Positions 7,476 through 16,220 of a DNA stretch of 64,000 nucleotides are shown here, in pieces; the stretch's first letter is position 1; each line of letters starts with the position of its first letter. Position numbers and translations under genes: made by a program. Under the pieces are notes generated by a model, which saw only the letters and a list, made by a program, of their open reading frames with translations, was not told the origin of the DNA and made no database searches. The stretch covers positions 1 through 64,000 of the forward strand of contig NZ_ATAX01000025.1 in the NCBI RefSeq assembly GCF_000571935.1, written 5' to 3'. This DNA comes from Ruminococcus flavefaciens 007c (GTDB lineage Bacteria; Bacillota; Clostridia; Oscillospirales; Ruminococcaceae).

Positions 7476-9014
7476 TTATCTCTTTACAAAATACTCCTCA
7501 TACCATACAAGGAATGTATAAATCGTCCATACCTTGCGCCAGTTATCGGAGTTGCCGCCTATATAGTCCTTATATATAGCGTTTATCTCGTCGATATTAA
7601 AGAACTGTGCAGCCATATCACTGTTGAACTTATCACGTACATCTGCGTTGTAGCGCTCGTCGGCAAGCCATATTCTTACGGGAACTATAAAGCCCAGCTT
7701 CTTTCTGAAGGCTATCTCCTCAGGAAGAACCTTTGCAGCTGCTGTTCTGAAGGCTACCTTGTTCTGCTCCTCGTTCACCTTATACTTTGAAGGCATACGT
7801 GAAGCGATGTCGAAAATTCTTCTGTCTGTGAGAGGCATACGTATCTCAAGACCACAGGCAGTGCTCATCTTGTCTACATTGAGGTAAATATCTCCCTCAA
7901 GCCATATCTGTATATCAACATCTGACATCTTAGTGAGTGGATCAAGTCCCTCTGTCTCATCGTAGATGTACTTTACAAGGTTTATAGGAAGCACATTTGG
8001 ATCATAGTGCTTGAGTATCTTCTGCTTTTCCTCTTCCTTCATGATGTTGGTATTGCCCACATAGAAGGTCTTGAGGTTATCGCCGTAACGCTCGGCATTG
8101 CGGTACATATTATAGCCGCCGAAGAACTCGTCAGCGCCCTCGCCTGAGTAGCAGAGCTTTGTATGCTCGGCAGTTGCTTTGCAGCCGAGAGTAAACACGA
8201 TAGCAGAAGCATCACCCAGAGGCTGCTCCATATTGTACATTACGAAAGGAACTATGTCAAAGAAATCCTTTGGCTGTATATTGGCAACGCTGTGCTCAAC
8301 ATTCAGAAGCTCCGCAGTCTTGGCAGCAACACGGGATTCATCGAAACGCTCCTCGTCGTATCCGCAGGAATCTGCTCTCTTTGCGTCGGACATTGCCAGA
8401 ACATAAGAGGAGTCAACACCGCCCGAGAGAAACGACTCCGCAACTTCATCATCGTCCTTGACCTCGGGGAAGATATTGGTCAGTGTAGTGTGTATCTCAT
8501 CAGCCCAGTCCTCAAGTGACTTGCTCTCGTCGGGCTTGAATGTGGGAGTCCAGTAGCGCTCAACTGTGAGCTTTCCGTTCTCAAACTCCAGCCAGTGGCC
8601 TGGCATGAGCTTCATTACGCCCTTGAAGAATGTATCCTCACCTGCAACATAGGTAAGTGTCATATATATCTGGAGCATATCCACATTGAGCTCCTTGACA
8701 AAACCGTCCTGATCAATTATTTTGCTGATATTTGTTCCGCAGAGAAGTCTGTTGTCGGAAGTAATATAATAATAGAAAGGCTTTGTTCCAAACTGGTCTC
8801 TCAGGCAGAAATACTTGTCTTTATCGGAATCATAGAGTGCAAATGCAAACATACCGTAGAAATGGTCTGCCATTTCCCTGCCCCATTTTTCATATGCCTT
8901 GACGATGATAGCCTTCTCACGCTCCTCACGTGAAAGAGTATTGTCAATGCCAAGCTCGTAGCACAGACCTCTCCAGTTTCTGATATGACCTCTGTAATCG
9001 CAGATATTTATCAA
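7476..9014 (-). CDS. asnB: Asparagine synthetase-type protein lacking the N-terminal catalytic cysteine
   Basis: The 512-residue protein carries the asparagine synthase ATP-pyrophosphatase domain with SGGVDSS (near 195) and a partial class II amidotransferase domain (RDQFGTKPFYYY, near 73; GMFAFALYD). Classical AsnB begins Met-Cys-Gly-Ile, with Cys2 as the glutamine-hydrolysing nucleophile, followed by HRGPD. Both are absent here. The protein starts INICDYRGHIRNW, aligning roughly with the YNGEIYN region, so about 50 residues are missing. The start is TTG with GAGGTG 7 bases upstream. Only 26 bases separate it from gpsA and no upstream coding sequence could supply the missing part. It may use free ammonia or a separate glutaminase. 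It ends the der-plsY-gpsA-asnB run. Confidence 0.85.
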   Translation of the reverse strand: MINICDYRGHIRNWRGLCYELGIDNTLSREEREKAIIVKAYEKWGREMADHFYGMFAFALYDSDKDKYFCLRDQFGTKPFYYYITSDNRLLCGTNISKIIDQDGFVKELNVDMLQIYMTLTYVAGEDTFFKGVMKLMPGHWLEFENGKLTVERYWTPTFKPDESKSLEDWADEIHTTLTNIFPEVKDDDEVAESFLSGGVDSSYVLAMSDAKRADSCGYDEERFDESRVAAKTAELLNVEHSVANIQPKDFFDIVPFVMYNMEQPLGDASAIVFTLGCKATAEHTKLCYSGEGADEFFGGYNMYRNAERYGDNLKTFYVGNTNIMKEEEKQKILKHYDPNVLPINLVKYIYDETEGLDPLTKMSDVDIQIWLEGDIYLNVDKMSTACGLEIRMPLTDRRIFDIASRMPSKYKVNEEQNKVAFRTAAAKVLPEEIAFRKKLGFIVPVRIWLADERYNADVRDKFNSDMAAQFFNIDEINAIYKDYIGGNSDNWRKVWTIYTFLVWYEEYFVKR

Positions 9015-9040
9015 TTTAATTCACCTCGTAATAGTGTTGC

Positions 9041-10033
9041 TTATATTTCTTCATAGTTCTGCGGACGATTCATCAGAGCGCCAAGTGCAAGTCTGACATC
9101 TCCGCCATTGAAAAGCACGTGATTGAGCTGTTCTGTTATGGGCATTTCAACTCCAAGACGTCTTGATAGATCATATGCAGCCTTACAGCAGAAATAACCT
9201 TCAACAGTTCCGACTCTCTCAACAGCTTCCTCGGGAGAAACTCCCTGACCGATAAGTATACCTGCTCGTCTGTTACGGCTGTGCATACTTGTACAAGTAA
9301 CGATTAGATCTCCTATTCCGGTAAGTCCACTGAAGGTTATAGGATCAGCGCCGCAGGCTTTTCCGAGCCTTGCAATCTCATGTATACCGCGAGTCATAAG
9401 TGCTGCTTTGGTATTATCTCCGTAACCAAGACCGTCGCATATACCGACACAGAGTGCTATGATATTCTTAAGCGCTCCTCCTATTTCGCAGCCTTTTACA
9501 TCATCGTTGAGATATATTCTCATAAAGTTATTGCCAAATTCACGCTGAACGTATTCAGCAGCATCGTGATTTTCAGAGGCTGCAACAACAGTTGTAGGGA
9601 CACATCTTGCTACTTCTTCAGCATGAGAAGGACCTGAGAGAACAACCATTTTTTGAGTAGGAATCTCCTCGCGTATGACCTCACTGAGAGTTTTAAGACT
9701 ACCTTCTTCAAGGCCCTTTCCTGTATTAACTATGACCATATGATCATCAACATATGGAGCTGCAAGTTTAGCCACATCACGAACGAATGATGACGGAATG
9801 CCGAAAACAAGCATATCACAGCCCTTGACACATGATATATCACTGGTCATTGCAATACTTTCCGAGACAGGAACGCCCGGGAGCTTCTGAACGTGCTCTC
9901 CATGAGAACGTATATCGTCGATCTCAGACTGAAATTTTGACCATACAGTAACATCATGTTTGCCGCAGTGTTCTGCCATTATAGCAAGACTAAGGCCGAA
10001 ACCTCCTGAACCGAGTATAACTATTTTAGCCAT
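9041..10033 (-). CDS. gpsA: Glycerol-3-phosphate dehydrogenase [NAD(P)+]
   Basis: GpsA reduces dihydroxyacetone phosphate to sn-glycerol 3-phosphate, the backbone of phospholipids. The 330-residue length is typical. The dinucleotide-binding motif is ILGSGGFGLSLA at the N-terminus. Further family motifs are VVLSGPSHAEEVA (near 135), the catalytic lysine region GGALKNIIALCVGICDGLGYGDNTKAAL (near 185-215), and FSGLTGIGDLIVTCTS (near 234). The start has AAGGAGTG 8 bases before the ATG. It directly follows plsY, the acyltransferase that uses its product, so both steps of membrane lipid initiation are in one operon. Confidence 0.97.
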   Translation of the reverse strand: MAKIVILGSGGFGLSLAIMAEHCGKHDVTVWSKFQSEIDDIRSHGEHVQKLPGVPVSESIAMTSDISCVKGCDMLVFGIPSSFVRDVAKLAAPYVDDHMVIVNTGKGLEEGSLKTLSEVIREEIPTQKMVVLSGPSHAEEVARCVPTTVVAASENHDAAEYVQREFGNNFMRIYLNDDVKGCEIGGALKNIIALCVGICDGLGYGDNTKAALMTRGIHEIARLGKACGADPITFSGLTGIGDLIVTCTSMHSRNRRAGILIGQGVSPEEAVERVGTVEGYFCCKAAYDLSRRLGVEMPITEQLNHVLFNGGDVRLALGALMNRPQNYEEI

Positions 10034-10062
10034 AAGAAATCACTCCTTCCGCATAATACGTG

Positions 10063-10737
10063 TCAATTCATATCTATGGTATGGAAAGAGAATTTATTCT
10101 CATTTCCATCTATTAACCTCTGAATATTGGAACGATGCATCCAGATAACCATTGCGGCCATAGGAAGCGACAGAATCATATACAGAAAGCTTCGGCCAAA
10201 TGTATAACCGTCTATAAGCCATGACATAAGAAGAGTTGCCAGCGGACAATAGGCAGTTGATATTATCGAAGCAAGTGAAACATATTTTGAAAGTGCAAGC
10301 ATAACTACAAAAATAGCAAGCAGGGCAAGGAAGACCTTGAAATCAACTGCAAGAAACGAAGCTGCACCTACAAGAACGCCTTTTCCGCCCTTAAAACCGT
10401 AATAAATAGGGAAAACATGACCAATAATCGCAAAAAAGCCTGCAATATATCCTATATAATGAGTGTCATTTCCCGGCATCAAGCCTGCATGAAGCAGATG
10501 ACATAATCCCCTTGCAAGAGCAACAGCGATTATGCCTTTAGAAAGATCACCGAGCAAAGTCAAAAGAGCGCAGCTCTTTCCCGCACATCTGAGTGTATTT
10601 GTAAGCCCTGCATTTTTACTGCCCATATCACGAATATCTCTTCCGGTCATCATTCTGACAACAATTATCGAGAAATTTAGACTGCCAAGAAAATATCCAA
10701 GTCCTGCCGCAGCAATAATAGAAAGGAACAGTTTCAT
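10063..10737 (-). CDS. plsY: Acyl-phosphate:glycerol-3-phosphate acyltransferase
   Basis: PlsY transfers an acyl group from acyl-phosphate to glycerol 3-phosphate. The 224-residue membrane protein has several hydrophobic helices and the family motifs GSLNFSIIVVRMMTGRDIRDMGSKNAGLTN (about 18-47, described by its key residues GS, RDIR, GSKNAG) and FKGGKGV (near 118). GSKNAG replaces the more usual GSGNPG. Its ATG overlaps the der stop codon by one base (TAATG), so translation is probably coupled to der. Confidence 0.95.
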   Translation of the reverse strand: MKLFLSIIAAAGLGYFLGSLNFSIIVVRMMTGRDIRDMGSKNAGLTNTLRCAGKSCALLTLLGDLSKGIIAVALARGLCHLLHAGLMPGNDTHYIGYIAGFFAIIGHVFPIYYGFKGGKGVLVGAASFLAVDFKVFLALLAIFVVMLALSKYVSLASIISTAYCPLATLLMSWLIDGYTFGRSFLYMILSLPMAAMVIWMHRSNIQRLIDGNENKFSFHTIDMN

Positions 10738-12065
10738 TATTTATCATTGCCTCCCCTCTCGCGCACTATGAATCTCACAGGAGTACCTTCCAGTCCAAAT
10801 GTTGAACGGATCTGATTTTCAATATATCTCCTGTAAGAAAAATGGAACAAGTCTGCTCTGTTGACAAAAGTAACAAATGTCGGAGGCTTTGTAGAAGGCT
10901 GCGTCATATAATAAATCTTCAGTCTTCTGCCCTTATCAGAGGGAGGCTGAACTCTTGTTGTAGCATATGCAAGCACATCATTAAGCATACCTGTAGAAAT
11001 TCTCATGCTGTTTTGCTCATAGGTATACTTGATAAGCTCATAGAGCTTATTTATGCGCTGACCGGTCTTAGCAGAAATAAACACAAACGGAACATATGAC
11101 ATAAAACTGAAATCATTTTCCAGCTTTGTTCTGTATTCCTGCATAGTCTTATCATCTTTTTCGATAAGATCCCACTTATTGACAGCTACAACACAAGCTT
11201 TTCCCTGCTCGTGAGCATAACCTGCTACCTTAGAATCCTGCTCTGTAAAGCCTTCGGAAGCATCGAGCATAATAACACATACATCAGCACGGTCAACAGC
11301 CATATAAGCTCTCAAAACACTGTAATGCTCGACTTTTTCCGTTACTTTTGACTTTTTACGTATTCCTGCCGTATCAATAAATACAAATTTTCCGAATTCG
11401 TTTTCGATAACAGTATCTGTTGAATCACGTGTAGTACCTGCAATATCAGATACAATAACACGTTCCTCTCCGGCAATTTTGTTTATAAGTGAAGATTTAC
11501 CCGCATTAGGCTTACCTATAACAGCTACCTTGATATGATCCTCATCATATTCGGTCTCCTTGCAGTCAGGCAGACTTTCATAAACCTTATCAAGCATATC
11601 GCCCGTACCATGACCATGTACCGAAGAAATAGGATAAGGATCGCCCAATCCGAGATTATAAAACTCATAAAGCTCCATCGGAGGCTCACCGAGATTATCA
11701 ACCTTATTAACAGCGAGAACTATAGGTTTACCGCTCTTCAGAAGCATCTGAGCTACCGCATAATCATCTGCTGTAACTCCGCAGCGAATATCGGTAACAA
11801 AAACGATAACATCTGCTTTTTCGATGGCGAGTTCGGATTGCCTTCTCATCTGAGCAAGGATAACATCATTGCTGTCAGGCTCAATACCGCCTGTATCGAC
11901 CACCATAAACTCTTTACCACGCCATTCACATTTAGAATATATACGATCGCGTGTTACGCCCGGAGTATCCTCAACTATTGACAGACGCTGACCGATCAGT
12001 TTGTTAAAAAGTGTGGATTTACCTACATTAGGCCTTCCTACAACTGCAACGATAGGTAATGACAT
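10737..12065 (-). CDS. der: Ribosome-associated GTPase Der (EngA)
   Basis: Der has two GTPase domains in tandem and is needed for 50S subunit maturation. Here the first domain has GRPNVGKST (near 9) and DTGGIEP, and the second has GKPNAGKSS (near 180) and DTAGIRKK, each with an NKxD base-recognition motif (NKVD, NKWD). The KH-like C-terminal domain follows and the length of 442 is normal. The start is the ATG after AAAGGAG. An in-frame GTG three codons upstream lies inside the ribosome binding site. The run der-plsY-gpsA is common in Firmicutes. Confidence 0.97.
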   Translation of the reverse strand: MSLPIVAVVGRPNVGKSTLFNKLIGQRLSIVEDTPGVTRDRIYSKCEWRGKEFMVVDTGGIEPDSNDVILAQMRRQSELAIEKADVIVFVTDIRCGVTADDYAVAQMLLKSGKPIVLAVNKVDNLGEPPMELYEFYNLGLGDPYPISSVHGHGTGDMLDKVYESLPDCKETEYDEDHIKVAVIGKPNAGKSSLINKIAGEERVIVSDIAGTTRDSTDTVIENEFGKFVFIDTAGIRKKSKVTEKVEHYSVLRAYMAVDRADVCVIMLDASEGFTEQDSKVAGYAHEQGKACVVAVNKWDLIEKDDKTMQEYRTKLENDFSFMSYVPFVFISAKTGQRINKLYELIKYTYEQNSMRISTGMLNDVLAYATTRVQPPSDKGRRLKIYYMTQPSTKPPTFVTFVNRADLFHFSYRRYIENQIRSTFGLEGTPVRFIVRERGGNDK

Positions 12066-12131
12066 TTCCCACACTCCTTTCTATAAAGAGGGATTTATCA
12101 GTTTTTTATTATTTCACCCGATATCTACCTT

Positions 12132-13433
12132 TTACCATGTTACTCCCATAATAGCATCAAGGAGCTCATATCCATCGCTTTGGGTAGATTTTATCTTAAC
12201 ATTCAGAACTTTTTCTACTTCAGGAACTGTTATATCATCAAGAAAAACATCTGAATCACGTCTGAGCATAGCAGCTGAAATGAGCAGTTCTGTACCAAGA
12301 TCCTGATCCTTAAGCTGAGCTATCAGATCCTGAGCTGTTATCAATCCTGTAACAGTAATGGTTTCACCAAAAAAATCATTTCTTATACGGTAAACATTGC
12401 ATTTTAGCTCGGGAAAACGTTCTTCAGCCTGTTTTGCAAGATAGCTGATAGTATTATAAGGCGAATATCCAGTAGCGATGGAAATATGTCTTTCCCCGCC
12501 TTCCCACTCTGCCATATCGAGTGCTTTTTCAAACTCATCTATCAGAGAGCGAAGCATCCCAACTCCGTTCTCATACTGAGAAAAGTCTTCATAAGCTTCC
12601 ATAGGCGGAAGTTCACGTTCAGCAATAAGATAAAACTCATCAGACGGAAAAACAGTTCTTGTACCGAATTTTTCGAGGAACACCTGCTGGAATTCTTCGA
12701 TAATATCAATAGTTTCGCCTGCTGTTTTCTTATTAAAGCTGGTAAGCGGATATAGTCCTTCCCTGAATTTGGTAAGACCAACAGGAACAACAGCCATACT
12801 CGTGATGTTTGGCATTAATGTGCCGAGGTCTGTAAGAGATCTTCTCAGCTCGTCGCCGTCATTCAGTCCCGGACAGCAAACGATCTGACAGTTCAGTTTG
12901 ATGCCGCTTTCCGCAAGCTGCCAGATGTATTTCAGCTTTTCGCCCGCAAAGCGATTATGCATCATTTTGACTCTAAGTTCAGGATTTGTTGTATGAACAG
13001 AAACATTTATATTAAGTTTCATCTCTATAATGCGGTCGACATCTTCCTGTTTCATGTTTGTAAGAGTAACATAATTACCCTGAAGGAAAGAAAGTCTGGC
13101 ATCATCGTCCTTAAAGTAGAGAGTTTCTCTCATGCCCGGAGGCATCTGATCAATAAAGCAGAAAACGCATTTGTTACTGCATGACTGCTTGTTGTCCATA
13201 AGAAACGTCTCAAATTCCAGACCGAGATCGTCATATTCATCCTTACTGATTTTTATAGTCAACGGAACTCCGTCCCGTTTTATTTCAAGTTCAATTTCAG
13301 TATCTGCAGCATAATACATATAGTCCAGGACATCTTTTATGCCATGACCGTTTATTTTAACGAGAATATCGTCTTTCTTTACTCCATGCCTGTCCGATGG
13401 AGAGCCATGCATAACGCTGTTGATCTTAACCAT
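12132..13433 (-). CDS. DUF512 radical SAM protein with N-terminal PDZ-like domain
   Basis: The 433-residue protein starts with a PDZ-like domain (about 1-60, SDRHGVKKDDILVKINGHGI). A cysteine cluster CSNKCVFCFIDQMP (near 85) has the CxxxCxxC spacing of radical SAM iron-sulfur enzymes. The rest matches the DUF512 family, which usually lies next to der. Function is not established. The family is thought to act in ribosome or membrane-associated processes because of this linkage. The ATG has GGAGT 6 bases upstream. It sits 66 bases upstream of der on the same strand with no terminator seen between, so probably one operon. Confidence 0.9.
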   Translation of the reverse strand: MVKINSVMHGSPSDRHGVKKDDILVKINGHGIKDVLDYMYYAADTEIELEIKRDGVPLTIKISKDEYDDLGLEFETFLMDNKQSCSNKCVFCFIDQMPPGMRETLYFKDDDARLSFLQGNYVTLTNMKQEDVDRIIEMKLNINVSVHTTNPELRVKMMHNRFAGEKLKYIWQLAESGIKLNCQIVCCPGLNDGDELRRSLTDLGTLMPNITSMAVVPVGLTKFREGLYPLTSFNKKTAGETIDIIEEFQQVFLEKFGTRTVFPSDEFYLIAERELPPMEAYEDFSQYENGVGMLRSLIDEFEKALDMAEWEGGERHISIATGYSPYNTISYLAKQAEERFPELKCNVYRIRNDFFGETITVTGLITAQDLIAQLKDQDLGTELLISAAMLRRDSDVFLDDITVPEVEKVLNVKIKSTQSDGYELLDAIMGVTW

Positions 13434-13451
13434 AACATTACTCCAAACACT

Positions 13452-13489
13452 TAAAAAGGAGAGAAGGATCTCTCCTCCTCTCCTTCTCT
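13452..13489 (-). terminator. Terminator of the DUF177-rpmF operon
   Basis: The stem AGAGAAGGA/TCCTTCTCT has a 12-base purine-rich loop. On the minus strand it is followed by CCTTTTT, directly downstream of rpmF. Confidence 0.75.
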
Positions 13490-13507
13490 TTTATCGGATC
13501 AAGCCGA

Positions 13508-13693
13508 TTATTCAGCGTCGATCTTAAGGACCTCAACGCCCTTATAGAATCCGCAGTTTTTGCAAACCTTGTGCGGAGCCTTATATGCGCCGCAGTTATC
13601 ACACTTGGACATTGCGGGTGCTTCAAGCTTCCATACTGCAGAACGTCTCTTATCACGTCTTGCCTTGGAAGTTTTTCTCTTCGGTACAGCCAT
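13508..13693 (-). CDS. rpmF: Ribosomal protein bL32
   Basis: This 61-residue basic protein begins [16 protein letters not shown], the typical L32 start. It keeps the zinc-ribbon cysteines as CDNCGAY and CKNCGFY, so this is the zinc-dependent (C+) form. It follows the DUF177 gene by 34 bases, the usual order in bacteria, with a GGAGG site upstream of the ATG. Confidence 0.98.
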   Translation of the reverse strand: MAVPKRKTSKARRDKRRSAVWKLEAPAMSKCDNCGAYKAPHKVCKNCGFYKGVEVLKIDAE

Positions 13694-13727
13694 TCTGGCA
13701 CCTCCTTACAGAGCTTCACAGCTCAGA

Positions 13728-14177
13728 TTAATTAAGATGATCACACTGAGATTCATTCAGATCACATCCGCAAACCATACATAAGCCCTTGCAATCGTCC
13801 TTGCATAGAACCTTGGTAGGCAGACTCAGAAGCATATCTGTCAGCGCGATTTCATTCAATTCAATGCTCTCACCGTCAGCAACAATATAATCATCATTAT
13901 CGCTGTTGCTTACGGAAGGAACAACAATATGCTCGAAGCTAAGGTCGTATGATCTTGAAAACTCCTTAAGGCATCTGTCACATACATGACATATCTCAAA
14001 CGAAGCCTTATAATCAAGATATACAACTCCGGCCCTGTTATAGAGCCTGCCTTCAAGACTTACAGGAGAAATAAAAGCATAACCTTTGATACCTTCAAGC
14101 TCGTCCAAGCCGATCTCACAGGCAAAAGATTTTGATTCTCCAACGATATCAAATATCTGTTTTAAATTGATTTTCAT
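13728..14177 (-). CDS. DUF177 (YceD-like) protein, 23S rRNA accumulation factor family
   Basis: The 149-residue protein precedes rpmF, as in most bacteria. Family relatives affect 23S rRNA accumulation. It has a CxxC pair in CHVCDRCLKEFSR (near 73) and a C-terminal cysteine cluster CKDDCKGLCMVCGCDLNESQC, both probably metal-binding. The chosen start is the ATG after GAAGGA at 7 bases. The frame extends 13 codons further, but only into the promoter region. Confidence 0.9.
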   Translation of the reverse strand: MKINLKQIFDIVGESKSFACEIGLDELEGIKGYAFISPVSLEGRLYNRAGVVYLDYKASFEICHVCDRCLKEFSRSYDLSFEHIVVPSVSNSDNDDYIVADGESIELNEIALTDMLLSLPTKVLCKDDCKGLCMVCGCDLNESQCDHLN

Positions 14178-14207
14178 ATCATAATCCTTCAGAGCACTAT
14201 AAAATAT

Positions 14208-14236
14208 ATTATACACCAGATGACAAGATATGTCAA
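14208..14236 (-). promoter_or_regulatory. Promoter of the DUF177-rpmF operon
   Basis: On the minus strand, perfect TTGACA and TATAAT are 17 bases apart, about 30 bases before the DUF177 start codon. Confidence 0.9.
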
Positions 14237-14272
14237 TAGTCAGGCGTAATAATTTTCATTTTTCTCGCAGAA

Positions 14273-14680
14273 TTACTTGATAAACTGCTTTACACTCTCA
14301 GGAAGCTCGGAATCATCAGCAGAAACTGTGAATACGATAGTAGCCTCATCGCCTGTAAGCTTGTCAAGCTTCTCGAAAAGTGCGCCGAGAGCATCATAAT
14401 CACGGCCAACTATCTTGAGAATGCCGTCAACAAAAACATCCTTTATATCATAGTTTCCGGCAAGCATACCTGCAACGAAGCCGTAGAATGCCTCAGCACC
14501 CTCGATAGCAAAGCTCTCTGTATCGCACCATCTTACTCTGAAGCTAATAGAACGTCTGATGTTATCACCTTTTTCGATACAAACGAGATTGCCGTTTGTT
14601 GATCTTACAGCATCGTTGATCTGATCGATGAGTATCTTAGTTTTTCCTGTACCCTTTTTACCAGTAATAAGTTTAATCAT
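14273..14680 (-). CDS. Small P-loop NTPase, unknown function
   Basis: The 135-residue protein has a Walker A motif (GKKGTGKTK, residues 7-15) and a possible Walker B aspartate in IKDVFVDG (near 85). An acidic end includes ADDSELPESVKQ. I know no named family. The size suggests a minimal nucleotide-binding fold. It follows pgi by about 70 bases with a good GGAG site and is probably co-transcribed. Confidence 0.75.
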   Translation of the reverse strand: MIKLITGKKGTGKTKILIDQINDAVRSTNGNLVCIEKGDNIRRSISFRVRWCDTESFAIEGAEAFYGFVAGMLAGNYDIKDVFVDGILKIVGRDYDALGALFEKLDKLTGDEATIVFTVSADDSELPESVKQFIK

Positions 14681-14750
14681 AATTTACTCCTTCCGTGCCT
14701 TGCGGCATTTGTAACGTATTATATTTTGTATTGTGAGCCAAGTACAGCTA

Positions 14751-16085
14751 TCAGCCGAGCTTAGCTTCAAGAGCAGCCTTTGCGCCCTCATATCCGGGCT
14801 TGCCAAGAAGCGCGAACATATTTGACTTGTAGCTTTCAACACCAGGCTGGTTGAAAGGATTAACTCCAAGGACATAGCCTGAAATAGCACAAGCCTTCTC
14901 GAAGAAGTAGATCATGTAACCTACATTTTCCTCAGTAGTATCGTCAAGTTCAAGGATAATATTAGGAACTCCGCCCTCAGTATGTGCGAGAACTGTTCCT
15001 TCAAAAGCCTTCCTGTTAACAACAGACATATTCTGGTTTGTAAGGAAGTTAAGTCCGTCAAGATTCTCAGCATCCGGCTCAAGGAAAAGGTCTGTCTTGG
15101 GCTTCTTTATATCAACAACTGTTTCAAAAAGGATTCTTGCACCGTCCTGGATATACTGTCCCATTGAGTGAAGATCCGTAGAGAAAACAGCAGCTGACGG
15201 GAATATTCCCTTGTTATCCTTTCCTTCGCTCTCTCCAAAGAGCTGCTTGTACCACTCAGACATCATTACAAAGCTGGGGTCATAAGAAACAAGCATTTCA
15301 ACAGACTTGCCTTTTCTGTAAAGAATATTTCGAAGTGCAGCATACTTATAGCAGTCATTATTATCAAAATCAGCTTCAAAATCAGCCTGTGCCTTAGCAG
15401 CTCCCTTCATAAGAGCATCTATATCACAGCCTGCAACTGCGATTGGAAGAAGACCAACAGCTGTAAGAACAGAGAAACGTCCTCCTACATCATCAGGGAT
15501 AACAAAGGTCTCATATCCCTCAGCGTCAGAGAGATTCTTAAGGGTTCCTCTCGCCTTGTCTGTTGTAGCAAAAATACGGTTCTTAGCTTCTTCCTTGCCG
15601 TATTTATCCTCAACCATCTTCTTGAAGATACGGAAAGCAAGAGCGGGCTCTGTTGTAGTACCTGACTTAGAAATAACATTTACAGAAAAGTCCTTGCCGT
15701 CGCAAAGTGAAATGATCTCATTAAGATAAGCAGGATTGATACTATTGCCGACATAATAGATATCGGGGGTATCCTTTTTTATGTTATTATAAAGGGGCGA
15801 CTTAAGAAGCTCGATAGCAGCTCTCGCGCCAAGATATGAACCGCCTATACCAATAACAATAAGAATATCGGAATTAGCCTTTATTCTCTCGGCTGCAGCC
15901 TTGATACGTGCAAATTCTTCCTTATCGTAGGCAGTGGGAAGCTCTACCCAACCTAAAAAGTCATTGCCAAGACCATTCTTGCTGTGAAGTGACTGTGCAG
16001 CAGCTTCGACCTGAGCCTTGATACCAGCAATTTCGTCCTCGTTGACGAAATCCTTCAAGTATTTGGTGTTGAGTTTCAAAGACAT
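14751..16085 (-). CDS. pgi: Glucose-6-phosphate isomerase
   Basis: Pgi interconverts glucose 6-phosphate and fructose 6-phosphate in glycolysis. The 444-residue length is normal for Firmicutes. The sugar-phosphate-binding region includes [16 protein letters not shown] (near 78) and [14 protein letters not shown] (near 138). The catalytic signature region has [13 protein letters not shown] (near 200) and the C-terminal [12 protein letters not shown] (near 418). The ATG is preceded by GGAGG at 9 bases and a promoter lies 55 bases upstream. Confidence 0.98.
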   Translation of the reverse strand: MSLKLNTKYLKDFVNEDEIAGIKAQVEAAAQSLHSKNGLGNDFLGWVELPTAYDKEEFARIKAAAERIKANSDILIVIGIGGSYLGARAAIELLKSPLYNNIKKDTPDIYYVGNSINPAYLNEIISLCDGKDFSVNVISKSGTTTEPALAFRIFKKMVEDKYGKEEAKNRIFATTDKARGTLKNLSDAEGYETFVIPDDVGGRFSVLTAVGLLPIAVAGCDIDALMKGAAKAQADFEADFDNNDCYKYAALRNILYRKGKSVEMLVSYDPSFVMMSEWYKQLFGESEGKDNKGIFPSAAVFSTDLHSMGQYIQDGARILFETVVDIKKPKTDLFLEPDAENLDGLNFLTNQNMSVVNRKAFEGTVLAHTEGGVPNIILELDDTTEENVGYMIYFFEKACAISGYVLGVNPFNQPGVESYKSNMFALLGKPGYEGAKAALEAKLG

Positions 16086-16140
16086 TAGAATTTACCTCCA
16101 ATATGTATGACAAGCCATACAAATATAATTTACCATCTTT

Positions 16141-16169
16141 ATGATACTATATTTTCGGATTTTTTTCAA
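16141..16169 (-). promoter_or_regulatory. pgi promoter
   Basis: On the minus strand, TTGAAA and TATCAT are 17 bases apart, upstream of pgi. Confidence 0.6.
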
Positions 16170-16220
16170 GTCCCTTTACGTAACATTTTCAACATTTGTA
16201 TATTTGCTACTATTTCAACA

